Counted from the first letter of the stretch, positions 26,701 to 38,633 are shown. The stretch: DNA of 64,000 bases from Chrysomallon squamiferum (GCA_012295275.1 CM022666.1:9042923-9106922), one strand, 5' to 3'. Notes: generated by a model from the letters alone, not told the origin. Made by a program: numbers and translations.

Positions 26701-27617
26701 GTAAATCATTTCCAATACAGGCAATTCCTTTCCTGGCTGATCTTTCAAATGTTTTCCCCTCTGATGTTTTCAGTCTTACAATGAATATCACTCTTTTGTT
26801 TTATTTGATATAACAGTTTTTCTATTCTATTAAAACAAAAATTAAAGATTTAATTTTTTTAGTATTCAGTTGTATAAAAATAATGGCTAAATTTGAATTA
26901 TTTCTGATGTAAAATAATAATAACATCAGTGTTTTTAATCAGAAATCTTTTTCCAAAACCTAAACACTGGACCAAGTTGAATAATGAAAATGCACTGAAA
27001 CAATGGACAAAAACTGACTGACACAGAATGTACATAAATCACTGTAACTCTAGTTCTAGATAAGATATTGTAATAATGTATGCACAGTTATCTTCAGTAT
27101 ACCTTATTTGTTCTAACTAACCCTCTTCCAGTTCCAAATGTGAAAGTTTGAAATTTTATCAATGTACCTATTCAGTGATTCATATAACTTTCCAGTATAA
27201 AAATAAAGTTTGTTCACTTCAATTTATTTATTTCAAATTTAAAAATATTAGATCTTTAACTGTTTCAATGTTGTTGTTTTCTTAGATTATTAATATGTTA
27301 ATATTACTTTTATTAGTCAATTCAATAATATTTAGTAGTGTTGATCTGGATTACAAAATTTAGGAAGAGTAAAAAATGTATTCAGTGCATAAATGAAACT
27401 ATTAATAGCTGATATTAAATACGTCATCCTGAAATGCTTAATAATGTAACTTTGAATTAAAATTTTAAATCGATACTGGGGCGAATTGTCGTAAGTTCCA
27501 AAATGTTTGGTACTTCTGCAATTTTGGCTGAGGCTCTGCGTTGGCTTACCTGTCACACCCAGCAAGCTGCTGTTTTTCTTCATCAGAAAGACTTATGAAA
27601 GTTTCTTCAGCTGCCAT
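23063..27617 (-). CDS. KDM6A: KDM6A/UTX histone H3K27 demethylase, first five coding exons (partial)
   Basis: Coding exons on the minus strand are 27550-27617, 25282-25348, 24922-25057, 24286-24335 and 23063-23121. All have GT/AG junctions and phases that join without a stop, giving the first 126 residues. The start MAAEETF closely resembles the vertebrate UTX start, and the ATG has a good AAAATGG context. Later exons match the N-terminal TPR region of UTX: CHLGHLHLLLEEYPK, ALSAYQKYYNLQ and PFLYGLGLVYFHYNAYNW. UTX removes methyl groups from H3K27 in COMPASS-like (MLL3/MLL4) complexes, and its TPRs mediate partner binding. The JmjC catalytic domain and zinc region must lie beyond the left edge. 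Intron 1 carries a recent 117-bp tandem duplication. UTX and UTY cannot be told apart here; KDM6A-type is the family name. Confidence 0.93.
23750..23795. repeat. (GT)n microsatellite
   Basis: About 22 GT units in the region just past KDM6A exon 4, between exon 5 and exon 4 (intron 4). Confidence 0.9.
25561..25794. repeat. Tandem duplication, 2 x 117 bp, in KDM6A intron 1
   Basis: The segment beginning AAATCTAAATTATCATTCTT at 25561 is repeated from 25678 with only a handful of substitutions, including GTGCCAACCAATAATT against GTGCCGACTAATAATT. High identity shows it is recent. Confidence 0.9.
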
Positions 27618-28410
27618 TTTCAGAACGCTATCTCTGTATTGTAAATAAACTAAGCCAAATCATTTATTATTGTTTTATACAAAAGATCCAAAAAGAATTT
27701 TAATCTACGCAAATTCATCTCCCTCCACTTCCCTTCCGGCCTGGCTCCAGAAAGTCCAATCACAGACATTCTCTCAACAATAAGCACCAATCCAAATTAC
27801 GTTAACATACGCCTTCGGGTAGCGATGAGTTTTTACAATGTTCGGATTGCACACTTGAAAAAGAAATCCTGAAAACAGCATTCAAAATAAATATTCCCCC
27901 AAAAATATTTATTTTTAAACAGCAAAAACCAGCATTTTCTTCTGATAAGCTCGTTTTTAATATATATTTTTACTTGTATTATTTCGTTTATTACATCGAG
28001 GGATTACCACGGTTAAATTGTTCTTTGTTATTATTATTATTGTTGATTTAAATAATGAACATTAACGTGATTAAAATGTAATTACCTGTATAAGAGCACT
28101 GTTTTTCTTAATATTCATTATATGACTTAATTTATTTTCAAGAAGGCAAAATACAATAAAATATCATACATGTGCAAAGAAAAGAAACAAACGGAAGTAT
28201 AATTATAATTAATTGCAGTTCCAAAGCACAATAATAATAATCTTTAACACAAATACAAACTTTAAATTTGACATTAAAACCGTAGTTTATATGAAATATA
28301 AGTTAAATTTACTAACCGATCATGTTGAGAAAATTAGCAACATTTAATGATTTATCTGTTATTTAAAAAGAAATTAAATAAGAAGCAGTTATATCTTCTG
28401 TTTTTTGGAT

Positions 28411-28494
<84 letters not shown>

Positions 28495-29010
28495 ACGCAC
28501 ACGCACACATCTGGTTCTTTTTCTCTTGTGGAGGAAAGCATAATAGTGGAACATACAATATTTCCGGTTCTGGTTAGAAGTAAGGTTAGAAAAATCTTGG
28601 TGTCATCAGACTTTCCTTTTAGCGTGTTTGATTTAATCCATTTTTTGAATTATCTGAAATAATCTTGTCGAGGTTCAAGGTAGTCGTATTCGTTTTTCAA
28701 CAAATTTAGTGCAGTGATTAAACAAAAAATTATTAACACAAAAAAGGTTTATAGCGTTTCAGACTTAGTTATATTAATTTGGAAATAGTAAGTAGTCTTT
28801 GACAGAGATATGATTTGTTAAAATTAATGACTCAAATTACTTTATATATTTTTTATTTGAAACTACTATCTTTAAGTAGTTTAGTCATGTTATTAATTTC
28901 TTTTAGTCTTTTTTGTTCAATTGATGGGGATAGTGATGTCCTTTTTAATTTTTTAATTTAAAAAAGTTGTCATTTCAATTCATATTTTTAGTTTTAGTTT
29001 TAATTTACAG
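27618..29010. promoter_or_regulatory. Divergent promoter region between KDM6A and FUNDC1
   Basis: The two start codons are 1.4 kb apart, head to head. On the KDM6A side are an ETS-like CTTCCGG (27733-27739) and two CCAAT boxes (about 27758 and 27790). On the FUNDC1 side, ATTTCCGGTT (28560-28569) is another ETS-like site. It is followed by a possible 5' UTR donor, GAA then GTAAGG at 28580, which pairs with the acceptor TTTAATTTACAG ending at 29010. Between the two starts lies a 79-base TC array. Promoter assignments are inferred from motif and position. Confidence 0.55.
28413..28491. repeat. (TC)n / GAGA array in the divergent promoter
   Basis: About 39 uninterrupted TC units lie about 70 bases from the inferred FUNDC1 transcription start. 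Confidence 0.95.
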
Positions 29011-29019
29011 CGAATTAAC

Positions 29020-30650
29020 ATGGATGATTCAAATGAAGAATATGAAATTCTTGATCTAGCTAACTACAAGAAAAAAGACTGGATTGAAAAACTTTTGGGA
29101 GATATTTCAAAACAGTCAGCAGCAAAGCAGGCAGTCATTGGAGGTGTGGCTGGTTGGTAAGTTAGTTTTATAATCTTAATCAAACTAATGGAAAAGAAAG
29201 TTTTTGCCAAGAAAGCCCTGTATAGTGTATTTATTAAAATAGGAAAATTATAAAAATATCACCAATTTCAATTTGTGATATTATAAAAAAAAAAATCTGT
29301 ACTGTTTAAATTTATCATTTTCTCTAACTGGATATTTTATTTATTTTATTTTATATTTTAATAGTTTTCTAATTTTTAATAAATATCATTTGGTTATTTA
29401 ACAAACTTTTCTTTTTACTGTGATCTTCAAAAAATAATAAAAGTTAAAATGTTTAATTCATGCTTTGGTATTTTGGATTTTACAGGGGAGCTGGTTTTTT
29501 ATTCATAAAGGTTGGGAAACTGGCAGCTGCTTCACTGGGAACAACAATTTTATTACTTCAGGTAGGTCAATTTAAATATTTATTCTTAATTATAATGTTT
29601 TATTAATTTCACAAATATAATGTTTGATTAATTTCACAAAAACTGTATATTTCAGTGCTGTTTTCTAACAACAGAATTACTATTAATAAAATAAAAATAT
29701 ACTAAAACAAGCACTTTATATAGCTTTCATAAGAGGGAGTTAAATTTGTTGTAACAAAATTAGAAGTGATTAAAATAAATATTCTGTCATAAGTGCTGTC
29801 TATTCTTTCCAACATTCTGATGTTTTCTTTTCCTTCTTTTTCTTCTTATGACCTTAACACACTGACTGGATTGGATTTGTAGATGTTTTCAAAACAAAGA
29901 GAGCACCATGTATGTTTTGATCTTTTTAGAGAAAATGTGCTAAAAATCTTTTTTTAAATTACGTAACAGATTGCACAACACAAGGGATACGTCAAGATCA
30001 ATTGGACTAGAGTTGAAAAGAGCATCAGCCAGGCCAAGTCTGAAATGAGGAGAGAAGCAAGTAAACATTATCCAGGAATCTTTGAAAATGTAAGAATATC
30101 TTTAAATATTTTAGATTAAATATGCAGATACTTTTTTGTACTCATAGAGCACCTACATGGGGAATATTATGAAATTTATTTGATGCAAAAGGGAAAATAA
30201 AAATCAAATAATAGTAGTTTTCTTTTAAATAACTGTACTTAGTATTAGTTACATTACAAACAAACATAATACCAGAAGAATATCACAAAACAAATTAATA
30301 TTTAAGAAAAGATACTTAATGGTTGACTTGCAGCAAAATCTGTTATTTCATTGAAGATTAAAAGTAACACATAACAATCCAATCAAGAATTTTCATTTAT
30401 TCAGAAAATGTTAAAATGTAAGTAGTGGGTGTTGTAATTTATATTTTTCATTCTGCCAGTAAAGTGATTATGTCATAAAAATTAATTTATCATTTTCTGT
30501 TTTTATTTATTCTCTTTATATTTTTGTAAAATATTTTGTTTGTTTATTTTTTTGTTTTATTTTGTTTAACAGATGCAGAGATTTATTCAGCAGAATATTT
30601 GTTTAGCCACAGGTTTTGCTGGTGGATTCTTTTTTGGTGTAGCTTTCTGA
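29020..30650 (+). CDS. FUNDC1: FUNDC1, FUN14-domain mitophagy receptor (complete)
   Basis: Four coding exons, 29020-29156, 29486-29561, 29970-30089 and 30573-30650, join in phase to 136 residues ending in TGA (human protein 155). FUNDC1 sits in the outer mitochondrial membrane and recruits LC3/GABARAP during hypoxia-induced mitophagy. The LC3-interacting motif is visible as YEIL at residues 8-11. The FUN14 domain follows: a first hydrophobic helix AVIGGVAGWGAGFLFIKVGK (about 38-57), a second with LGTTILLLQIAQHKGYVKI, the WTRVEKSI amphipathic segment, and a C-terminal helix ending GFAGGFFFGVAF. Start context AACATGG is good, and a 5' UTR intron is likely. Odd point: the residue before the LIR tyrosine, a ULK1-phosphorylated serine in mammals, is glutamate here. 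Assignment is firm; FUNDC2 is a vertebrate paralogue. Confidence 0.95.
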
Positions 30651-31549
30651 GATAGATTAATAATCATGGTTATATTGTTTCTTCATCCAAAGTAACAGCA
30701 AGAGGACTCACAGGAAACATTATGTGAACATTAACTATTCTGTCAAGGATTGTGAGCAGTATTAGAAAAAAAGAAATCACTAAAAGCATTTGTGAATATA
30801 GCAGAATAGTTTGTTAATATTTGTTTTAGTTACATAAAGAATGACCTTATCAAAAATATATTTCACTTTTGGTATTATAGTTCATTTATTTAACTTGTTT
30901 TGATTAATAATAATAATAATAGATAATACAATTTTGATACTGTCTAATACATACAAATCATTTTAGATTTGTTACAAATGACAGAGTGGTTATTATTAGT
31001 CAAAACAGCTAAAATACCCAACAAGCATTACTGTGCTAATATTAACAGTAGATTTTTTTTTTTTTTTCTTTTTCAAGGATTGTTAACCCATTTCCCTCCT
31101 TAGTCATGATAACTAGAATATAATTCTTAATGTGCCATCTGATAATAATTTATACTCGTGCACAAATGTGTTTCTAATACAACAGCAAACTATTGTTTTT
31201 AAAAGTATTAGTTTTCCTCAAAGTAATTATAGCATGGCTAGAACAGTTTTTTTAAATTTATTTAGTTCATTTATATATATTTTTTTGTTTTTTGTTGTTG
31301 TTGTTATTCTTGTGTGGGTTTTTATATTTGTCAGTTGTTGTTTTTGTTTTATATATATACATTTCTTTTTTTCTTCTGTTCAGTTACTCTATATTTTACA
31401 TTTTGTTAAATGTAAACAATGGTGCAAAACCACAAAGAGCTTGTGTATGTGAGGACATTGAATTAATAATAGTTAGTATTTCAACTGTTTCTTTTATTAT
31501 TTTAAAAATCAAATTTTTGTTTATATAATTTAATTTGAACCTGTGATCA

Positions 31550-31700
31550 GCTTAAATTTTGTTTTCGTATTTCAAAAACAAAATGTATTCATGAAGCCTG
31601 TCCAGGCTAATAATAAATAATTTTCTCCTGTCTTTGCTGTTGTTGGTGTGAGATTTTGAACCAGGGACCTTCCAGTAGTGATTACAATTTTCATTTGTGG
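31550..31700 (-). mobile_element. Possible tRNA-derived SINE fragment
   Basis: On the minus strand, 31662-31651 reads GGTTCAAAATCT within TGGAAGGTCCCTGGTTCAAA, resembling a Pol III B box in a tRNA-like T arm. An A box about 35 bases upstream is not clear and no target duplication was found, so this is tentative. Confidence 0.25.
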
Positions 31701-31949
31701 TGCTTAATAATAGTAGATAATAGTAAGTGATAGTTATTTTTGCATAAATAATAAAATAGGAATGTACACATGACTCTACAAACATTTTATAAATATCATT
31801 GTCATCATTATCATTATTATATTAAATATACAATCATTATTATGTTTATAGTTTATCATTAGTGTTAACCTTCCTTCTACATTACTAATTACTGTACAGT
31901 GCTAATGTTTTATATCCCATCAGAAACTATGTACATGCATGTATGTACG

Positions 31950-32025
31950 CACGCACACACATCCACACGCACACACATCCACACACACACAAACACACAC
32001 ACACAAACACACACACACACACACT
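31950..32025. repeat. (CA)n compound microsatellite
   Basis: CACACATCCACACG-type units pass into CA and CAAACA runs. Confidence 0.85.
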
Positions 32026-33522
32026 CATGTATATGTAAAAAAAAAAATATATAAAACATAAAAGAAGGTATCTGTTTTTAAGTTAGCATATCATTTATTA
32101 CTGGTATCCATGACATTGGTATTTTGTCCACCTTTTCTGTAATTTATTAAGCTTTGAGCAAATGACCTTTATACTGTACTACACAGAATGAAACACACAG
32201 ATATGCATACACTAGTACACATACAAAAATAGTTCTGTACAAAAGAAAATGAGATGATATAGAAATTAATTATGGTTCTTGTGTTAAATCAAAAAGACGA
32301 ATTAAAAGGTTTTTTTTTTTTTTTTTTACCAGTTGTTTAGGCTGCAACACTAATGTGAAGACAGATATCAACAGTTGGAATTGGGCATTATACAAAATAC
32401 ACATTTCAGTAGTTACTAAATAAAATATCTTTGTTTATTTACTTTTATTTACAAAACTTTTGTCTTTTCATTTATTACTATCATCATTATTATTAATATG
32501 CCTTTTACCTTAAAGATTTGTTTTTATTTTTCAATTTATTTTATAAAATAAAATCTTTTTATTAAATTTATTTCTATATAATATTATGTTCTTTTTTATT
32601 TTTTTTTTTGCTTTAACAACTAGATTTTTAGGTTGATTGAAACATAAATAAAACCTTAATCCACTTCCACTGAGTTTGTTTATATGTTGACTTGAATAAG
32701 CTGAAAGGTTCAGTGGTTTGAGTGCTTGTCTGAGGTTGACCAGTCAGATAGGAGCTGATCAAGTAGATACAGTTAGTTTTAAAAGTTAACTTACAGAGAG
32801 ACAAAACTGAAAAGAGAAAAACAGATCGGCTCAAAATGAAACAAAAGAGCTGCATCATTTCTTTCTCTCTCTCCCATCCTTTCATTTTATTTTTTATATT
32901 TACTATTTTGTAATGTTTTGATTACTTCCTTTTTCACATTTCAGTAATTTTTGTTTTCTTTATTTGGTTGGAGTTTAAAGCATTCTAACTTTTTAGTGTG
33001 TAACTGTCTTATATTGTTATTTTTTAAATTATTTTATTCATTCACTCATCTCTTTTCATATCCTCCCTCATCTTCTCTAATGTTCAGTCTCTCTTTAATA
33101 CAATACAGCACTAATCTGAAAACTTGGGTGTGACATCTGCTATCAAATGATAAATTATTCTGTTCTTAAATAAATAATAAATATGAATCCTCTCTCAAGG
33201 TAGAAGTTAATCAATGGATATAGTGACTTGCCAAAAGTTTTATTTTTACCAGAGTTTATTTAAACTAGTAAATGAGATGATCATTATGTATGCAGTATAC
33301 AACAGAAGAAAGACATGTTTAATTTAAAGACACAACACAGCTTCAATCAACTGTTATATATAATGTCATTTAGAAAAGCAGGGACATATTCCACAGTGCC
33401 ATCACAAATTGGCAGTTTTATTTCTAGTTGGAAAGCATATAGCCTGGCCTTTGGTAATCCAGTCATTGAATGCAAGTCACATTCATTACCATTTCTAATC
33501 CAAATATTTTTCTGCTCACACA

Positions 33523-33525
<3 letters not shown>

Positions 33526-33592
<67 letters not shown>
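33526..33592. repeat. (TC)n microsatellite, first of a pair
   Basis: An uninterrupted TC array, separated by about 70 bases of pyrimidine-rich sequence from a second array. Confidence 0.95.
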
Positions 33593-33595
<3 letters not shown>

Positions 33596-33658
33596 CTTCT
33601 CTCACTGAATTTTCTTTTATTCTTTTTACTCTCTCTATTATCTGTCTGCGTCTCTCTA

Positions 33659-33662
<4 letters not shown>

Positions 33663-33752
<90 letters not shown>
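33663..33752. repeat. (TC)n microsatellite, second of a pair
   Basis: About 45 TC units. Together with 33526-33592 it forms a polypyrimidine strand tract of more than 200 bases. Confidence 0.95.
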
Positions 33753-33755
<3 letters not shown>

Positions 33756-34421
33756 CACTTTCTATCATCCTTGGTGCTGATAATCAGCCTGCAACATATA
33801 TATATATAAAGGTCGTGTTTATCTCCTGATAAAATCTAACATACAAGAAATAAAAGATATCTTTGGATTACATTTGTCATGTTTGGTCTGCGTTTAATTA
33901 GTGAGTTGTGCTGATTCTAACTGAGAAAATTACTCAATTGATTGTTGTGATAAACATCTGTCAGTCAGAAGGAAATGTGGATCAGTGAGTTTACAGGAGT
34001 AATTTGTTTACATGCTTTTCAAGCCAACAGTTCATAAGATTTGACAAGTATATCACTGGAAAATTTCAATATCTGGAAAACAGTTTTCTTTTCTTTTTAG
34101 CAGTAACTGTTATAGAAGTTTTTTAAAATTTGCTCAAAAGATTTGACAGCTGTGTCTTTGGAAAAGTCTTTGGAAAAGTAATATTTTTTCTTTATAGAAG
34201 TACTTTAGTAGATGTGTTTGCAATCTGTAATTTTGTTTGAACATTTCATTAGATGGAAATGCAATTAATATAACTAGATTGATAAAAAAGATAAAATTTT
34301 GAACCACTAACATTTGGATGATAATTTATTCTGTTTATAGAAACTGAATAATAACATAATATTCTGTAATAAACAATTAGTAATGGTTATTGTTAACATT
34401 GAGTACTTTTGATCTTTAAAA

Positions 34422-34827
34422 ATGTCTAATAATCATGAAATGAAACAACGAGGTCAATGCAGACAGGAAGAGGAATCTTCAGAAAATGTAATTTCTTCAA
34501 TGGAAAGTAAAAAGACTTCACTCATGAATGTGATGATGTATCGATACACATTAAACAAAAATGTTTTGTCTTATCAGTCAGAGCTTGAAATGAATGTGCT
34601 GATGTTTAATCAAGAAAAAAAAAAATATTATGAGATACAACAGAGATGTCTCTGTCACCAAGTATGATTTGGAAACCAAAGAAATGAAGAAAACAGGTAT
34701 GAAGCAGAACAAAGCTGTTCAGACTTTTTTATCTTCACAAAGAAATGTTCATTCATGTAATTTTGAAAAACAGGATGGTGAACCTACTGCCTCAGCAAAT
34801 TTATCAGATGAAGAAATTTTTGTGTAG
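34422..34827 (+). pseudogene. Frameshifted ORF of unknown family
   Basis: An ATG at 34422 opens a K/E/S/Q/N-rich frame, MSNNHEMKQRGQCRQEEESS onward. The frame changes at an 11-base A run (34615-34625): the first frame stops at 34667, while the neighbouring frame continues in similar composition (VSVTKYDLETKEMKKTG) to a stop at 34827. After a 13-base T run and CAG, a third short frame (EKITETFYSETDIIRCLSNQ) continues to 34933. This could be a decayed gene, an exon end with a real splice acceptor at the T run, or a homopolymer length error in the assembly. I recognise no domain. Confidence 0.35.
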
Positions 34828-35551
34828 ATTAGATTTTTTTTTTTTTCAGGAGAAAATTACAGAAACATTCTACAGTGAAACTGATATTATTCGATGTCTA
34901 AGTAATCAGTTACTGAATAGTTTTTTGAAATAAGGACATGTTATTTTAATTAAATTTTATTTTTGATTTGTTTTTAATTTTCAAATTTTGAAAATTGATT
35001 CTAATTACAAATATCTGTACTCGTCACTGGAGGATCTCTGATTCCATAAAAATAATTTTTCCAGAACATTAATGAAAACATTTTCAACATTAAAAAAAAA
35101 GAGGAAAATATTTAATAGTCCATGTATGATTGAGTATTTATACAGGACCTTGTATATCTGTTTGTATGTCTGTCTGTTCTGTCCCTGTGCATGAATTTTC
35201 ATACATAAAAGAAAACAATATATATTTATTGCTTTAAAATTTATTTAAAATTAAAGATAACAAAACAAAGAAAGAACACTCAAATCAATTTTTATTAAAG
35301 AAACTTGTCTAAAAAGGTTATATAACTGTAAAATATTACAACATATATTTACATCACAGCTTGTCCATAAGCAGGAAACTGGAGAGAATGCAGTAACAAG
35401 AAATTCAATAAAACTGTAAGAATAATACATGATAAAGAGTAAAAATATTTTGGCAAACTAGATCATAACAAATCATGATTCTTGTCTTCTTTATTATAAA
35501 ACAAACAACTGTTGAAGCTGATATGTATACATATACATATACATACATACA

Positions 35552-35558
35552 TATATAT

Positions 35559-35609
<51 letters not shown>
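35552..35609. repeat. (TA)n microsatellite
   Basis: A TA array with CATACA interruptions at its left edge. Confidence 0.9.
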
Positions 35610-35615
<6 letters not shown>

Positions 35616-37614
35616 TTACATACACAGACATATATACATACATATAAAATAGTCTCCTCCTTAAGTATCAGACATAAAAGATTTTGACAAACTGTATCAT
35701 AACAAGATTCATAATTCATGTATTCATTTTAATGATTCATACATTCAAATATATATGCATATATATAAATATATAAACAGTTCTAAGAAAAAAGTGTTAC
35801 CTAGTATATGAGATAAACATTTTTTTGTCTTACATAACATATGATAAGATTCACAATTTGTAAATTTTCTGATTTTTTATATACAACAGTATAAACTAAT
35901 TTTAAAAAAGAACATCCAAATAGTCACTTGATGTACCAGAAATAAATATTTTGTATCAAACTAGTAATATAGAGTATGGTCCATAATTAACTGAACAGTG
36001 AATTCACCAGAATATCACAGCTTGAAGTGGCCCAGTCATGATCAATGATGAGTAAATCAACCAGTTATGACAACTTACTAATTTTATAGCTTAAAACATA
36101 GCACTTGGAAAATATTACAGTTCCTTTTAATGACTGATAAATGTTATGTTTTGGTTCATACTCATTATAAAATCAGATATCAATAACTGACAGCTAATTA
36201 TGGATTACCCTGTTTGGTATCTGTGACATTTTAAATAATTTGATACAATGTAACAGTTTTAAAAAATAAAAATAAAAAAAGATTTTTTGAAATAACTGCC
36301 TGGCATACCAATATCTGTCTTATGAAAAAGTCAGTAGTGCAGAAAAATGGTATCCTGAATTTGCTAGTGAAACTTTTTCATTACAGAAATTTTGAGCTGC
36401 TAAATCAAGCTAATTCAAAAAGAAAATATAAGCCTGAGACAATATGAGTATTCCCCAAAATTAATAGTAAAGATGTTTGTTTAATGTTTAAATTGATGCA
36501 TCATTCAAGATGTTAAATTTATTTATTATTTGTTATGCAACTCAATTAACAGAAACGATCTTACACTGAAAATGAACAGGTCACATATCTTAAAAGACAG
36601 AATTTATTTGGTAGGAAGAGAAACCCTTGAAGAAATTAATTAAAAGTAATATAAAATAGTTTGATAATTTTGTGCATTTTGTTTAACAAATAATACATAT
36701 TAATGTTGGAATAATGAATGAAAAATTTGAACAAGATTAATAATACAACACATTAACAAAACAAAAATCTGTTTGCCATTGTCTTAAACAACAAAACAAT
36801 CTGGTAATAATTTTTTTATATATATATAAAATTGGACAACAACAAAAAAGTAGTCCTAAACAGGGAGTAAAACATCTCAACAAGAAGCACATTTAACACT
36901 GGTTTTGAGTAAACAAAAACCACAGATCACAGTTGGGTTGTGTGTAAATGTTTACAATACGAACAACAAATTTTTTATCTATTATAATTCACTTTATCAC
37001 ATAGTTAATAAACTGAGGAAAAAAAACAATAATGAAATTCAGCAGATATAAGCTGGTAAACTTTGGAGAATTTTTAATATTTTATAATATTAATATTTGA
37101 AAAAAAGATAAAAAGAAGAGTAAACATATTATATTACAATAATAATCCTAACTGAATGATAACTTTATCACAACAGTCACCTTTAAAACATAAAACATTA
37201 CCAATAATCATCTTTATGAAAATCATTTTTATCATCACAACTTCTGAAACAAAACAATCATTTTATTCATGAAAAGTTACTCATGGCAAAATAATATGGC
37301 TATCTGGTCTGCCTGCGTTAAAATATTCAACAATAACTTCCACCACAGGCACCAGGCTAAGGCATTTCTTTTAAACTTGCCATAAGCATCACAAAACTTC
37401 ATTATTATAGGCACTGTTTTAAAAATCCATTTCTTTTAAATGGCACAATCAAAATATATCCCAAAATTGGAACAATTTGAGAACACAATAAAGAATTGAA
37501 AGAGAAACACTCAGAAAAGCAAAAGTTATAGATGGCAAACAAGAGAATTACTGATAAAAAAAAGTAAAAACTATAACATACATGTTTTAAATTGGAAAAA
37601 CTACTTACATGTAT

Positions 37615-38284
37615 TTATATTACTAAACAGATCATTGAGAAAATATTATAATGACTGTTGTTACAATTCAGACCAGAATTAACGTGAGACTGCAGTTGGC
37701 CATTTCTGAGGCCCTTGGACTGATACTGTCTGGATATAAGATAAAATACTGAGTTAATAGATTCGTGATGATATTAGTGCCATTTTTGTGTAATAAAATA
37801 AAAATAAAATAAATATATATTTATATAAGAAAATAAGTGTTTTAAATAAATAATAAAACATATTGTTAAACCAAAATGAAAATATTCGATTAATAAATAT
37901 TAATTCATAGTGAATTTTAATTCAAAACATTTATAAAAAAAATATTAACAATAATAATAATAATTCTGTTCTAAATGAAATTAATACTTATATTTAATTT
38001 TTTAACACAATAATTTATATATATAATTTAAAAAAATATAATATTAATCTATTAATATTCAAGAATAAAAATATATTATTCCTTTGTTAAGTAAATATTC
38101 AGCAGTTGTGTAGGGTTTTGGCTTTATAATGTTTATCACAGACCTATGTAAGCATATATCCAGAATATTAAATAAATAAATAAATAAATGTATGTTAACT
38201 AACAAGAAATTAATGAAGATAATAAAAGATCACTTACACAATGATAATCAATAATCTAGACAAATCGCTCTTCAAGGCCTCCAT
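37615..38284 (-). CDS. Candidate small two-exon gene, 53 residues, unidentified
   Basis: On the minus strand an ATG at 38284 with good context (AATATGG) opens MEALKSDLSRLLIII. A strong donor GTAAGTG follows at 38237, and an acceptor TTATCTTATATCCAG precedes 37729. The joined frame continues VQYQSKGLRNGQLQSHVNSG and stops at 37615. Upstream on the same strand are a TATAAAG (38329-38335), about 45 bases from the ATG, and an X-box (38508-38520), giving a compact promoter-exon-donor order. The protein has a short hydrophobic patch (LLIII) and no domain I know. It could instead be a non-coding transcript, or the second exon could be read in another frame. Confidence 0.35.
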
Positions 38285-38328
38285 ATTAAAAAAAAATATA
38301 AAAAAATAAGTCAAGGCACAAAACACCC

Positions 38329-38335
38329 CTTTATA
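38329..38335 (-). promoter_or_regulatory. TATA box (TATAAAG) of the candidate small gene
   Basis: GCTATAAAGGG on the minus strand, placed to start transcription near 38300, about 20 bases before the ATG at 38284. Confidence 0.35.
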
Positions 38336-38507
38336 GCAACTATAGTGTTATAGAAACTCCCTAAATATCTGTATCTTCCAATCAGGTATTGAAGTCTCCT
38401 ACTGTTAGACCCTTTGCTATTCATCAGTGGTCGAAAATTGCTTTGTAGACTAAATAACACTTGGAAATATAAAGGATAACTTATACACCCAACAGATTTG
38501 GCAAGCT

Positions 38508-38520
38508 GTTGCTAGGTTAC
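38508..38520 (-). promoter_or_regulatory. RFX-type X-box
   Basis: GTAACC-T-AGCAAC on the minus strand fits the RFX consensus GTNRCC-(0 to 3)-RGYAAC at every fixed position. It lies about 225 bases upstream of the ATG at 38284. RFX factors drive ciliary genes in animals; occupancy here is unknown. Confidence 0.4.
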
Positions 38521-38587
38521 CAGCATCAGAACATTACAGAATAAAAAAAAAAGTTTTAAAAATCAAACAAAACATTCATATTTAAAA

Positions 38588-38589
<2 letters not shown>

Positions 38590-38629
<40 letters not shown>
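38590..38629. repeat. (TA)n microsatellite
   Basis: About 19 TA units following an A run. Confidence 0.9.

Positions 38630-38633
<4 letters not shown>

Larger units (their letters stand above)
30651..37614. other. Intergenic region, no firm gene
   Basis: After the FUNDC1 stop this stretch holds AT-rich unique sequence, CA runs (31950-32025), TC arrays (33.5-33.75 kb), a TA array (35.55 kb) and one broken ORF near 34.4 kb. I see no other exon with family similarity. 35.6-37.6 kb is featureless AT-rich sequence. Confidence 0.6.

Noticed and set aside
33315-33829. Ser/Leu-repeat ORFs over the TC arrays, also at 28347-28662 and 62950-63377
   Set aside because: Long TC/GA microsatellites stay open in several frames and encode alternating Ser-Leu or Arg-Glu. 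They are not genes.
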